Assembly (NCBI GenBank): GCA_964618785.1
Contig: CAZUCY010000003.1
Coordinates: forward strand, 6,562-70,561
Direction of reading: 5' to 3'
Source of the DNA: FEN-1297 sp964618785
Lineage (GTDB): Bacteria > Bacteroidota > Ignavibacteria > Ignavibacteriales > Ignavibacteriaceae
DNA: 64,000 nucleotides
Below are positions 9,436 to 18,336 of this stretch, piece after piece. Numbering within the stretch: position 1 is the stretch's first letter; the number at the start of each line of letters is the position of its first letter. A program made the position numbers and the translations under genes. Below the pieces are notes generated by a model. That model was not told the origin of the DNA and did no database searches. It worked only from the letters and a program-made list of their open reading frames with translations.

Positions 9436-11757
9436 CTATTTAGGCGCCAATCCCTCAGGCACATAAACAAGCCATCCGTTATTTTGAGGCAATTCAACCA
9501 TTGAAAATTGAGCAACAGTAGTAGTTGAATATTTACCCTGAGTGCGTGCACCATTCGTCATCTTATTGAAATAGTAGGTCCCACTTCCGAATGGGGTGAA
9601 ATCCCAACTATAAATGGGACTAGTATTCACCCATACGATGATTCCATTGCTATATGTTACTTTAACTTGTGACATGAAATCTGTATTGGCGATATCGAAG
9701 TAGTTAGGATTCTTTTGTATATATGTTGAAGCATCACCAACAGGAGAGCTGTTTTTGAAATAAAGAATACTGGTAGGTGTTGCATTCTTATATAACTTTT
9801 GCACCGGATATACATAGTTGTACTCAAGTTGAGCTTGTTTAATAGTATGGTCGCTAACATTACACTTTGTAATAAAGCCACTGTGCCCAAAAGCGAGTTC
9901 ATAAGCAATATATTTCAACATTTGATCAAGAGTCATAAATCCTTCATTATAAATATGATCCGGATCAGGGGCATAAAAGCTGTAAAAGTGTCCAACTCCG
10001 TGAAAGGCTGATTTCCCATGCATTTTATAAAGATCGAAATCCACAAACAACGGAGTCTTTGCACCATAAATATTATAGTCAGCAGTATGAAGTCGTGCTT
10101 CCAAATCATGGAAATAACCGATATAAATAAAAGAATGTTTAGACCCTCCTTCGCCTTCAACAGGCCCATTATAATAACTGCTGATTATAGACGGCATATT
10201 ACGGTATTGCTGAACTACATAACTAAACTTCCCAGCCCCTGGTTTATTTGCATCATAATCTATTACATCAGGTGCATTAATTGCTGTATGTACATCAAGG
10301 TAACTCCAATTGGGACTTATTTGATTCTTTATCAAATTTGAATATGTGTTTATATATTTAGCTGCCTTACCGGGACTTATTACATATGATGTATCATTAT
10401 TACAGTTTACCCAATTTCGTTTTGGTTTATTATATGAACCCAAGGCTACGTCAGCGGTATTAAAACCGCTATTGTCTTCTAAATAAGCATCAGCATAATT
10501 TTCGTGTAAAGCTAATAGGTATCCTTTATTAATTGCATTTGTTTTTAACTGAATTAATTGGCTGTTACCATTATGGCTTGAAGAATTAGAATTACCTTCA
10601 CTTGCAAGAGCACTACAATTAAATAAACAATTTGCAAATGTATTAGCGGGCAACACATTGGGATAACCCCTATCAAACCCAAGTCTTTGGTAAGTTTGTA
10701 ATATTATTGCAAGACCCTGAATGCCCATGTCGCTTAAAAGATTTAAGGTATTGTAATATTTAATACCTAAATAAGAAACTAAAGCATCTGAATGGGCATT
10801 TGCGATGTTTTGAAATTCAGCATCTAATGAAGCAACAGTATAATAACTACATTGAGGCGGATTATTTAAATATGTGTACGGAGGGCCCCAGCTTAATACA
10901 ATTCTATTTGCAATCGAGTCTTTATATGCGCCATAATTTGGAGATGGGTTCGAAGGCATTACGATATTTGGCAAAACATTATTTATACTTGGTGAAGTTG
11001 TAAGATAAATAGTTTCACTAAGTGGGTTTCTTTTGCCGTTCGTCAGTTGATTATACAATGCTACTTGTGTAAATCTTTTAGAAGTAGTCGATGCGACCCC
11101 ATTTATAACTATATTATAAATGTCTGGTGTTTTGGGATTTAAACTTGATGCATTAGTAGTTTCCCAGTCAAAGAACATTGAAGTATATAAGTTATTTGAG
11201 TAGAGTAAATTAAAAAGTGTCAAATAAGGGACTCTTATAACTTTTGGATTTGATGCATTTTCACATCTATCTAAGTCAAAACCTGCGCAATTCTGTGTAT
11301 CGAAACTAACGGCTTTAATTATAAGCGTTCGCCCGGATATTTTAAAAGTATATTGATAATTAAAGGAAATTCCGTTACAAGATATTTGATACTTTATTTG
11401 AACTGAATTATCAGCAGCTAATTGATTGGAAATAAGAAAATAAGTCACATTGTTGTCCCAGGGATAAAATGACGATCCTAATGGTCCGCCATAATCACTC
11501 GGTAAAAAATATGAGCCGGAATTATCATACGCATGTAAATTGTTTAATGTTCCATTTGTGGGTGATGCATAAAAGGAATATAAACAGACTGAATTTAGAT
11601 AAAAATTATAAGTCTGGGTTGATGAATTATAGCTGACGCTGTTTGTGCCCGGAGCTATATCCGGTTGAGGTGTTGTTGGTGTTTGCGAAAATAAATTTTG
11701 AGAAATAACTAACCACAATACCTGTAATATCATAAAAATACTTTTAATCATTTTCAT
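9436..11757 (-). CDS. Secreted GH101-like / DUF5696-like putative glycosidase
   Basis: A 773-residue exported protein with a signal peptide at residues 1-24 (hydrophobic core FMILQVLWLVIS, then QNLFSQ). After a beta-rich N-terminal half, residues 330-620 look like a TIM barrel: ALHENYADAY, YLDVHTAINAP with D488, GPVEGEGGSK with E534 and E536, and FVDFDLYKMHGK. These blocks and their order recall GH101 endo-alpha-N-acetylgalactosaminidase and DUF5696 proteins, where an Asp and a Glu in such positions are catalytic. The match is by pattern only. The C terminus (YVPEGLAP) is not a recognisable T9SS sorting domain. It is monocistronic, flanked by spacers, and many Asn/Tyr/Ser residues are consistent with a surface or secreted location. 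Confidence is high for a real secreted protein and moderate for glycosidase activity. Confidence 0.6.
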   Translation of the reverse strand: MKMIKSIFMILQVLWLVISQNLFSQTPTTPQPDIAPGTNSVSYNSSTQTYNFYLNSVCLYSFYASPTNGTLNNLHAYDNSGSYFLPSDYGGPLGSSFYPWDNNVTYFLISNQLAADNSVQIKYQISCNGISFNYQYTFKISGRTLIIKAVSFDTQNCAGFDLDRCENASNPKVIRVPYLTLFNLLYSNNLYTSMFFDWETTNASSLNPKTPDIYNIVINGVASTTSKRFTQVALYNQLTNGKRNPLSETIYLTTSPSINNVLPNIVMPSNPSPNYGAYKDSIANRIVLSWGPPYTYLNNPPQCSYYTVASLDAEFQNIANAHSDALVSYLGIKYYNTLNLLSDMGIQGLAIILQTYQRLGFDRGYPNVLPANTFANCLFNCSALASEGNSNSSSHNGNSQLIQLKTNAINKGYLLALHENYADAYLEDNSGFNTADVALGSYNKPKRNWVNCNNDTSYVISPGKAAKYINTYSNLIKNQISPNWSYLDVHTAINAPDVIDYDANKPGAGKFSYVVQQYRNMPSIISSYYNGPVEGEGGSKHSFIYIGYFHDLEARLHTADYNIYGAKTPLFVDFDLYKMHGKSAFHGVGHFYSFYAPDPDHIYNEGFMTLDQMLKYIAYELAFGHSGFITKCNVSDHTIKQAQLEYNYVYPVQKLYKNATPTSILYFKNSSPVGDASTYIQKNPNYFDIANTDFMSQVKVTYSNGIIVWVNTSPIYSWDFTPFGSGTYYFNKMTNGARTQGKYSTTTVAQFSMVELPQNNGWLVYVPEGLAPK

Positions 11758-12261
11758 ATTGACTCATTGTTTTATAATTAATTTAATATCATTATTTACA
11801 TTTTTTAATTCTAATATCATTTATAATGAATTGAAATTTACTCTTAAATCCATGAAATAAATTCTTTTTAATGCAGTAATTTTTAGGTAAATATTCATAA
11901 TAAGCAATGCTTTCTCTTATTTCAACATTTATATGATATAGTTTGCAATAAAATTATAAATATTAATATTAAAATAAAAACCCATAACATGATACTCCTT
12001 AGATTGGTGTAAGAGATAATATTAAGATAGAGAGTAAATATAGAGCGGCATAGAACGCGTTATACGGAAGCAGCCGATAGGTGAAAACGTAGTACTTATT
12101 TATTTTGGGTAAAGATTATTTATATTTAAACATCTTTACCATTAATAAGAAAACAGGACCAGAGAAGTTAACGTCGTTTTATCTCTATTAAAATTAATTT
12201 ACTATTCAATATAAACTTATTATATTTCAATGCAATAATTTAAAAACAAATTAAGCAGACT
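11758..12261. other. Divergent spacer between the GH101-like gene and rfbA
   Basis: About 500 bp that must hold the promoters of the two divergent genes. The sequence is strongly AT-rich except for a slightly GC-richer patch near 12045-12090. I see no tRNA, clear terminator, JUMPStart element or ORF of note. Confidence 0.6.
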
Positions 12262-13125
12262 TTGAAAGGTATTATATTAGCCGGCGGATCAGGTTCAAGA
12301 CTTTTCCCTATAACGAAAGTCTACAGCAAACAATTGGTAATAATATATGATAAACCATTAATATATTACCCCCTCTCTGTTTTAATGCTTGGGGGAATAA
12401 AAGAAATTCTAATAATTTCTAATAAGAATACCATCCCTTTATTTAGACAATTATTTGGAACAGGTTCTCATCTTGGGTTATCTATTGAATATGCTCTGCA
12501 AGAAGTTCCCCGGGGCATTGCTGAATCATTTATTATAGGTGAAAAATTTATTAACGGCGATAATGTTGTTCTTATACTAGGTGATAATATTTTTTACGGT
12601 TCACTTAACTTTTTTTATAATAGTCTCCAAAATAATAGAGGCGCTACTATATTCGGGTATCAGGTGAAAGATCCGCAAAGATACGGCATAGTCGAATTTG
12701 ATAAAGAAGGTACCGCAATATCAATCGAAGAGAAGCCTGAACTGCCAAAATCTAATTTTGCCGTTCCCGGTATTTATGTTTATAATAACGACGTTATTAA
12801 AATTTCTAAAAATTTAAAGCCTTCTGCAAGAGGAGAACTGGAAATAACGGATGTAAACAGGAAATATCTTGAAAGAGGACAGCTGAAAGTGGAAAAAATC
12901 CGCAGAGGGGTTGCATGGCTTGATACCGGAACTCCGGAAGCATTACTGCTGGCATGTAACTTTATCGGAATAATCGAACAAAGGCAGGGTTTTAAAGTGG
13001 GATGTATTGAAGAAATTGCATTTCGTATGGGATTTATTAGCCGTAGTAATTTTGAGTCTTTAATCGATTCTCAACCTAAGTGTTCTTACCGGCAATACTT
13101 AGAAAGACTTCTACTAGATTCTTAA
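12262..13125 (+). CDS. rfbA: Glucose-1-phosphate thymidylyltransferase
   Basis: RmlA makes dTDP-glucose from dTTP and glucose 1-phosphate, the first step to dTDP-L-rhamnose and other dTDP-6-deoxy sugars. The protein has 287 residues, normal for the family. It starts KGIILAGGSGSRLFP, the nucleotide-binding loop (the commoner form has GSGTRL), followed by SKQLVIIYDKPLIYYPLS, ILGDNIFYG with the metal-binding Asp, EEKPELPKS, PGIYVYNNDV and AWLDTGTPEAL. The start is TTG at 12262; the family begins exactly here and no ATG or GTG fits. It is first of the nucleotide-sugar cluster, with rfbC 44 nt downstream. rfbB and rfbD, needed to finish dTDP-rhamnose, are not in the window. Confidence 0.95.
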   Translation: MKGIILAGGSGSRLFPITKVYSKQLVIIYDKPLIYYPLSVLMLGGIKEILIISNKNTIPLFRQLFGTGSHLGLSIEYALQEVPRGIAESFIIGEKFINGDNVVLILGDNIFYGSLNFFYNSLQNNRGATIFGYQVKDPQRYGIVEFDKEGTAISIEEKPELPKSNFAVPGIYVYNNDVIKISKNLKPSARGELEITDVNRKYLERGQLKVEKIRRGVAWLDTGTPEALLLACNFIGIIEQRQGFKVGCIEEIAFRMGFISRSNFESLIDSQPKCSYRQYLERLLLDS

Positions 13126-13169
13126 ATTATTTATTTAATAGGTATATTTTAGAATTAGGAATGGGAAAA

Positions 13170-13727
13170 ATGAAAGTAGAAAAGACACCAATTGACGGAT
13201 TATTAATTATTCATCCTGATGTCTTTAATGATGAGCGTGGATACTTTTATGAATCCTATAGTTTAAAAAATCATTTGGAATTAGGGATTGATCTAAATTT
13301 TGTTCAGGATAATATTTCACAATCATTAAAGGGAGTAATAAGAGGACTTCATTACCAGGTAGGTACCGGCGCACAGGCGAAACTTTGTCATGTTCTTAAA
13401 GGAACTGTTCTTGATGTAGCAGTCGATATTCGTTTTGGTTCCTCGACTTTTGGAAAGTATTTTGCACTCGAACTATCTGAAGAGAATCACATACAATTAT
13501 ATATACCGAACGGTTTTGCACATGGTTTCTCTGTACTTTCTGAAGAAGCAATCTTTTATTATAAGTGCTCACAATATTATAGTAAACAGGACGAGAGGGC
13601 AATACTCTTTAATGATTCGGATCTTAATATTGATTGGAAAGTGACCAATCCGCTTGTTTCTGAGAAGGATAAACTTGCCAAACGATTTCACAATATAGAA
13701 AAGGACTTTATCTATTCTGTTTCATAA
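13170..13727 (+). CDS. rfbC: dTDP-4-dehydrorhamnose 3,5-epimerase
   Basis: RmlC epimerises C3 and C5 of dTDP-4-keto-6-deoxyglucose. Starting at ATG 13170, after GGAATGGGA as ribosome site, gives 185 residues, the usual length; the ATG at 13161 is an in-frame alternative. Seen motifs are PDVFNDERGYFYESY, FVQDNISQS, VIRGLHYQ with the catalytic His, KLCHVLKGTVLDVAVDIR, and PNGFAHGFSVLS. Together these define the cupin active site with its His-Asp pair. It is a full RmlC rather than the shorter 3,4-ketoisomerase (FdtA/QdtA) that usually accompanies sugar aminotransferases. It lies directly after rfbA, and a 160-nt gap then separates it from the aminotransferase. Confidence 0.95.
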   Translation: MKVEKTPIDGLLIIHPDVFNDERGYFYESYSLKNHLELGIDLNFVQDNISQSLKGVIRGLHYQVGTGAQAKLCHVLKGTVLDVAVDIRFGSSTFGKYFALELSEENHIQLYIPNGFAHGFSVLSEEAIFYYKCSQYYSKQDERAILFNDSDLNIDWKVTNPLVSEKDKLAKRFHNIEKDFIYSVS

Positions 13728-13886
13728 AGTCCGGAAGTAGATTGAGTGAACCTTTTTTCATTATTTTAAATGTAAATGTATTATTTATATTGCAATCTTT
13801 GATTATCCTTCTGTTCTCTGAGCTAAAACCTTTTAATCTCTTCCATTATTTTTGTAATTTTAAAATATAAATTATTGGAGATTATT

Positions 13887-15080
13887 ATGAGAGTACCCCT
13901 GCTTGATCTCAAGCCTCAATATAAATTACTTAAAAAGGATATTGATGAAGCTTTAATACGTATTGCCGAATCTCAATATTTTATACTTGGCGAAGAAGTG
14001 GAAAGGATGGAACAGGCATTCTGCGAATACTTAAAATGCAATTATGCTTTTGGAGTTTCTTCCGGCACCGATGCATTGTTAATTGCATTAATGGCAATAG
14101 ATATTAAACCCGGCGATGAAATAATTATTCCTTCATACTCGTTCTTCGCTACAGCGGGAGTAGTTTCAAGGTTGGACGCCGTTCCTGTATTTACTGATAT
14201 TGACCCTGTTTCTTTCAATTTAGATCCAATTGAGGTTAGAAGAAAAATAACAAAGAAAACAAAAGCAATAATTCCTGTACACCTTTATGGTCAGAGTGCT
14301 GCAATGGATGAGATCATGGATATTGCTGATTTCAAAAAAATAAGAGTAATAGAAGACGCAGCTCAAGCTCTCGGTTCACAGTTTAAAGATGGAAAGCAGG
14401 TAGGTACTATCGGCGATATAGGTTGTTTCTCATTTTTCCCCTCCAAGAATCTTGGCTGTTTTGGGGATGGCGGAATGGTTGTTACAAATGATCAGGAATT
14501 AGCAAAAAAATTAAAAATATTGCGCGTTCATGGGGCTGAACAAAAATATTATCATAAAATAATCGGAGGTAATTTCAGGCTTGATGCAATTCAAGCTGCG
14601 GTAATAAATGTTAAACTGCCTTTTCTTATTAAATGGTCTGAGAAGAGAAGAAGAAATGCCGAGACTTATAATAAATTGTTTGTCAATTCAAGGCTTTCGG
14701 AGGGTCCGGGACGCATTTCTTTTGATGCAAAGAATCCCGTATTAATCCCTAAAGCTGTTTACAAGCCTGAAAAAGGCCCGAAGCCGGGAGAAAGGCAGCT
14801 TCTTACTAACTATCATATTTATAACCAATATATTATACGGGTAGCCAAAAGAGATGAGTTAAGACAATTTCTTACTGATAATAACATTGGAACGGAAATT
14901 TACTACCCATTACCATTTCATATTCAGGAATGTTTTTTAAACCTGGGTTATAGGCTGGGTGATTTTCCATATGCAGAAGAAGCGGCTAATTCTTCGATTG
15001 CGCTTCCGATTTATCCAGAACTTGGTAGAGAACAAATAGAATTTGTGGTTAATAAGATTAAATCATTTTTTAAAAAATAA
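13887..15080 (+). CDS. DegT/DnrJ/EryC1/StrS family sugar aminotransferase
   Basis: A PLP-dependent aminotransferase that puts an amino group on a nucleotide-linked keto-sugar. It starts at ATG 13887 (MRVPLLDLKPQY) after TTGGAG, giving 397 residues. K187 in FFPSKNLGCFGDGG is the PLP lysine. SSGTDALLIALMA, IIPVHLYGQ, VIEDAAQALG and GGNFRLDAIQAA are family blocks. An insertion of about 35 residues rich in Pro, Lys and Gly (VYKPEKGPKPGERQ) lies before YIIRVAKRDELRQFL. The family includes WecE, FdtB/QdtB and VioA. Its keto-sugar donor could come from rfbA/rfbB or another pathway, but no 3,4-ketoisomerase or acyltransferase gene is nearby, so the product sugar is undetermined. Confidence 0.9.
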   Translation: MRVPLLDLKPQYKLLKKDIDEALIRIAESQYFILGEEVERMEQAFCEYLKCNYAFGVSSGTDALLIALMAIDIKPGDEIIIPSYSFFATAGVVSRLDAVPVFTDIDPVSFNLDPIEVRRKITKKTKAIIPVHLYGQSAAMDEIMDIADFKKIRVIEDAAQALGSQFKDGKQVGTIGDIGCFSFFPSKNLGCFGDGGMVVTNDQELAKKLKILRVHGAEQKYYHKIIGGNFRLDAIQAAVINVKLPFLIKWSEKRRRNAETYNKLFVNSRLSEGPGRISFDAKNPVLIPKAVYKPEKGPKPGERQLLTNYHIYNQYIIRVAKRDELRQFLTDNNIGTEIYYPLPFHIQECFLNLGYRLGDFPYAEEAANSSIALPIYPELGREQIEFVVNKIKSFFKK

Positions 15081-15096
15081 AATTCGAGTATCTAAA

Positions 15097-16071
15097 ATGA
15101 CGGAAAATAATAGCTATAAAGGGAAGAAGATTTATCTTGCAGGACATCTCGGTATGGTTGGTTCTGCGATTCAAAGATCTTTGGAAAAAAATAATTATAA
15201 AAATTTCATTTTCCGTACGCTTGAAGAGTTAAATTTAATCCGTCAGGTGGAGGTAGAAAAATTTTTTGATTCGTTAAAACCGGATATCGTAATTATAGCT
15301 GCGGCAAAGGTAGGCGGTATTTTAGCAAACAATACTTACCGTGCAGAATTTATTTATGAAAACTTAATGATTGAGTCAAATATTATCCATGCTGCGCATG
15401 AATCAGGTGTTGAAAAATTAATTTTTTTAGGCAGTTCATGTATCTATCCGAAACTTGCACCGCAGCCTTTGAAAGAAGAATTCTTGTTATCGGATTATCT
15501 GGAATTCACGAATGAGCCTTATGCTATTGCCAAAATATCCGGAATAAAATTATGCGAAAATTATTATCGTCAATACAAAGATAATTTTTATTCGGTAATG
15601 CCTACCAACCTATACGGACAAAAAGATAATTTTAATCTTGAAACTTCGCATGTACTACCTGCATTAATCCGGAAGTTCCATGAAGCTAAAATGAATTCGA
15701 TTAATGGCAAATGTGCTGACGTTAATATTTGGGGTACTGGGAATCCCAAACGTGAATTTTTATATGTAGATGATCTTGCGGAAGCGATTGTTTTCCTTTT
15801 GGAAAACATTGAAGCAAAAGATTTATATGAGAAAGGGATTTCTCAAATAAATATTGGCACAGGTGAAGATTTAACTATTGGTGAATTAGCGGAGCTTGTG
15901 GCTGATATTGTCGGTTTTAAAGGTAGAATTATATTTGACAAATCAAAGCCGGACGGTACCCCAAGAAAGCTTTTGGATGTATCAAGAATTAATAACCTTG
16001 GCTGGAAGTACAAAACTTCACTTAGAGAGGGTATAGAAAAAACGTACCAATGGTTCCTTAATAATAATTAA
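15097..16071 (+). CDS. fcl: GDP-L-fucose synthase
   Basis: Converts GDP-4-keto-6-deoxy-D-mannose to GDP-L-fucose by epimerisation and NADPH reduction. From ATG 15097 the protein has 325 residues, close to family length. An extended-SDR fold is shown by AGHLGMVGSAI (NADP loop), FLGSSCIYP with the catalytic Ser, YAIAKISGIKLCENYYRQY with the YxxxK pair, and MPTNLYGQKDNF. GNPKREFLYVDDLAEA and GTGEDLTIGELAELV complete the family signature. It begins 16 nt after the aminotransferase stop and ends just before gmd, so the genes are likely one transcript. The order fcl-gmd is the reverse of the common gmd-fcl. Start choice is by family alignment, as no strong ribosome site is seen. Confidence 0.95.
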   Translation: MTENNSYKGKKIYLAGHLGMVGSAIQRSLEKNNYKNFIFRTLEELNLIRQVEVEKFFDSLKPDIVIIAAAKVGGILANNTYRAEFIYENLMIESNIIHAAHESGVEKLIFLGSSCIYPKLAPQPLKEEFLLSDYLEFTNEPYAIAKISGIKLCENYYRQYKDNFYSVMPTNLYGQKDNFNLETSHVLPALIRKFHEAKMNSINGKCADVNIWGTGNPKREFLYVDDLAEAIVFLLENIEAKDLYEKGISQINIGTGEDLTIGELAELVADIVGFKGRIIFDKSKPDGTPRKLLDVSRINNLGWKYKTSLREGIEKTYQWFLNNN

Positions 16072-16096
16072 AATTGAAGTGTAAATCGGAGTGATA

Positions 16097-17224
16097 ATGA
16101 AAAAAGCCTTAATTACAGGAATTACTGGACAGGACGGAAGCTACTTAACCGAAATACTCTTAGAAAAAGGGTACGAAGTACATGGAATAATTAGGAGGAG
16201 CAGTTCGTTTAATACTTCACGACTTGAGCATTTGTATTCCAATCAAGATGTCCTTGATAAAAAAATGTTTCTGCATTATGGCGACCTTGTTGATACTTCA
16301 AATATGAATCGTTTGCTTGAAAAGATTGGGCCTGATGAAATATATAATTTAGCTGCGCAAAGTCATGTTAAAGTTTCATTTGAAATTCCCGATTATACGG
16401 CACAAGTTGATGCACTCGGCACATTACGATTCCTGGATGCTATTCGGGAAGTTGGTTTGAAAAAAGTAAAGTTTTATCAAGCTTCTACTAGTGAATTATA
16501 TGGTAAAGTAAAAGAAATTCCGCAGTCTGAAAAAACTCCGTTTTATCCCCGTTCGCCCTACGGAGTTGCAAAACTTTATGGCTTTTGGATAATAGTCAAT
16601 TATAGAGAAGCGTATAATATTTTTGCATGTAATGGGATTCTATTTAACCATGAATCACCAAGGCGCGGAGAAACTTTTGTAACCAGGAAAATCACCCGCG
16701 CCGCTTCCCGGATTGCAGCGGGACTTCAACCTGTTTTGCTCTTAGGTAACCTGGATTCAAAACGGGATTGGGGATTTGCTCCCGAATATTGTGAAGGTAT
16801 GTGGAAAATACTTCAGCATAATAAAGCCGATGATTTTGTTCTTGCAACCGGCGAAACACACACTGTACGGGAATTTGTTGAAAGAACCTTTTCCGAACTT
16901 GGAATTGAATTGCTGTGGCAAAACTCCGGCGAAAGTGAAAAAGGAATAGTTAAAAGTATTGATTTAGAAAAAGCAAAGTCATTAATTAACCATTCACAAA
17001 ATCTGAATAAGTACCGATTTAATTTTTCTATTGATCTAAAAGCAGGAGATGTAGTTGTAGGTATAGATTCTAGTTATTATCGTCCCACGGAAGTGGATCT
17101 TTTGATTGGAAATCCTCAGAAAGCAAATCTGGAATTGGGTTGGAAAGCAAAAACTAAATTTGGAGATTTGGTTCAGTTAATGGTTAAAGCCGATTTGGAT
17201 AAAATTTTAAAACGAGGATATTAA
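16097..17224 (+). CDS. gmd: GDP-mannose 4,6-dehydratase
   Basis: Makes GDP-4-keto-6-deoxy-D-mannose, the substrate of the fcl product encoded just upstream. ATG 16097, after CGGAG, gives 375 residues, standard for the family. Seen are KKALITGITGQDGSYL (NADP loop), RRSSSFNTSRLEHLY, NLAAQSHVKVSFEIP, STSELYGKV with the catalytic Thr/Ser and Glu, YGVAKLYGFW with YxxxK, and NHESPRRGETFVTRKITRA. DWGFAPEYCEGMW is also typical. It ends 2 nt before the stop of the convergent DedA gene, leaving no room for a separate terminator. Confidence 0.96.
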   Translation: MKKALITGITGQDGSYLTEILLEKGYEVHGIIRRSSSFNTSRLEHLYSNQDVLDKKMFLHYGDLVDTSNMNRLLEKIGPDEIYNLAAQSHVKVSFEIPDYTAQVDALGTLRFLDAIREVGLKKVKFYQASTSELYGKVKEIPQSEKTPFYPRSPYGVAKLYGFWIIVNYREAYNIFACNGILFNHESPRRGETFVTRKITRAASRIAAGLQPVLLLGNLDSKRDWGFAPEYCEGMWKILQHNKADDFVLATGETHTVREFVERTFSELGIELLWQNSGESEKGIVKSIDLEKAKSLINHSQNLNKYRFNFSIDLKAGDVVVGIDSSYYRPTEVDLLIGNPQKANLELGWKAKTKFGDLVQLMVKADLDKILKRGY

Positions 17225-17226
17225 CT

Positions 17227-17826
17227 TTAATGTATATCTTTTTTGTATAGAAATTTCTTAAAAATATAAAAGAGAAGTATAATTATACCCGCAGCGATAG
17301 AAATTAAAAGAATGTGATGATTAATTGAATGCAATACATTTCTTGAATGTTTACCAAAGAAAAAGCCTATCGAAAGGAAAGATACTGTCCAAATTAACCC
17401 GCCTGAATAAGCAAACAATGCAAACTCCCACATTTGTAATTTTGTTGTTCCGGCAAATATAGCAATTACATGCCTGATTCCGGGGATAAAATAACCAATC
17501 GGTAGTGACCATCTTCCTATCTTTTCAAACCACAAATGCGCTTTCTTCATTCGCTCTTCAGTAAAATGGATGTAATGCCCATACGTTAGTAATATGTGAT
17601 ATCCAAAGGTACTTCCTATAGCATAGCTGATGGAAATACCTGCAATACTCCCTAAGTATGCAGCTAAAAAAGTTGGAATTAATTTTAGTTCGCCGTGAAA
17701 GATTAAATATCCGGATAATGTAAGTAAGGTTTCATCAGGTACCGGAAGACCAATTATCCCAAGCATAAGCAGGGAAAAGATTCCTAAATACCCGTATTGA
17801 GATATCCAAAGATGTAAGTTTTCCAT
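17227..17826 (-). CDS. DedA family (VTT domain) membrane protein
   Basis: A 199-residue integral membrane protein of the DedA/SNARE-associated type, which in other bacteria helps lipid flipping and envelope homeostasis. It begins MENLHLWISQYGYLGIFSLL and continues GLPVPDETLLTLSGYL. GSIAGISISYAIGSTFGY and RWSLPIGYFIPGIRHVIAIFAG give the conserved re-entrant and G-x-[FI]-x-P-x-x-R motifs. A basic tail (KKFLYKKD) closes it. Several hydrophobic helices span the protein. It converges on gmd with a 2-nt gap, so it is probably not functionally linked to the sugar genes. Lipid substrate cannot be read from the sequence. Confidence 0.88.
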   Translation of the reverse strand: MENLHLWISQYGYLGIFSLLMLGIIGLPVPDETLLTLSGYLIFHGELKLIPTFLAAYLGSIAGISISYAIGSTFGYHILLTYGHYIHFTEERMKKAHLWFEKIGRWSLPIGYFIPGIRHVIAIFAGTTKLQMWEFALFAYSGGLIWTVSFLSIGFFFGKHSRNVLHSINHHILLISIAAGIIILLFYIFKKFLYKKDIH

Positions 17827-18336
17827 TTAGCTTATTTGAAATGATTATTTAAAATAGGGACATAATTATCCATATGATTGTTAGAGCTATGGAAATTAAT
17901 AAATTCAATTTAAAATTAACAATTTCTCTTAACTTATCTAATGAAAAAATAATTATGTAAAATAGTAAATTAACCGTTTGATTGTAATTAGAATTTAATT
18001 CTTTCCTGTGATTATAAACTGATAGAATTTACGGTTTATCATTCTAACCGCACTGCGATGAGAATCGGAACGAAACATCGCCGACCAGCCATTTTTTAGG
18101 AATGGACTATGACGAAACAATTAGTATGTTTTAATTTCAAACAATGGGTTAAACCATTACTTTTACAGAATTTTATCCGGTGTGTGCTAAAAAACTTTGT
18201 TTTGTTCTGAATTTTATTAAACTATATTGTTTAAATATGAAAATTTACTGAATAATTATTTATTCGCGATATTAAGTTGCAATTATCAACACATCAATTA
18301 AAGAATATATTTCAAAAAGTTATTTTTAGGTATCAA
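17827..18336. other. Divergent spacer with a GC-richer islet
   Basis: About 500 bp upstream of both the DedA gene and the OB-fold lipoprotein. Most is very AT-rich. Around 18046-18110 a GC-richer islet holds an imperfect hairpin with arms GCGATG and CATCGC. I see no gene or known element. Confidence 0.5.

Noticed and set aside
10018..10341. Plus-strand frames opposite the GH101-like gene
   Set aside because: Antisense to a well-supported secreted protein; low-complexity composition.
11758..12261. JUMPStart/ops-type element ahead of the sugar genes
   Set aside because: The GGCGGTAG-type core was looked for and not found.
12262..17224. Complete O-antigen or natural-product cluster
   Set aside because: No glycosyltransferase, flippase, polymerase or assembly-line gene is present.
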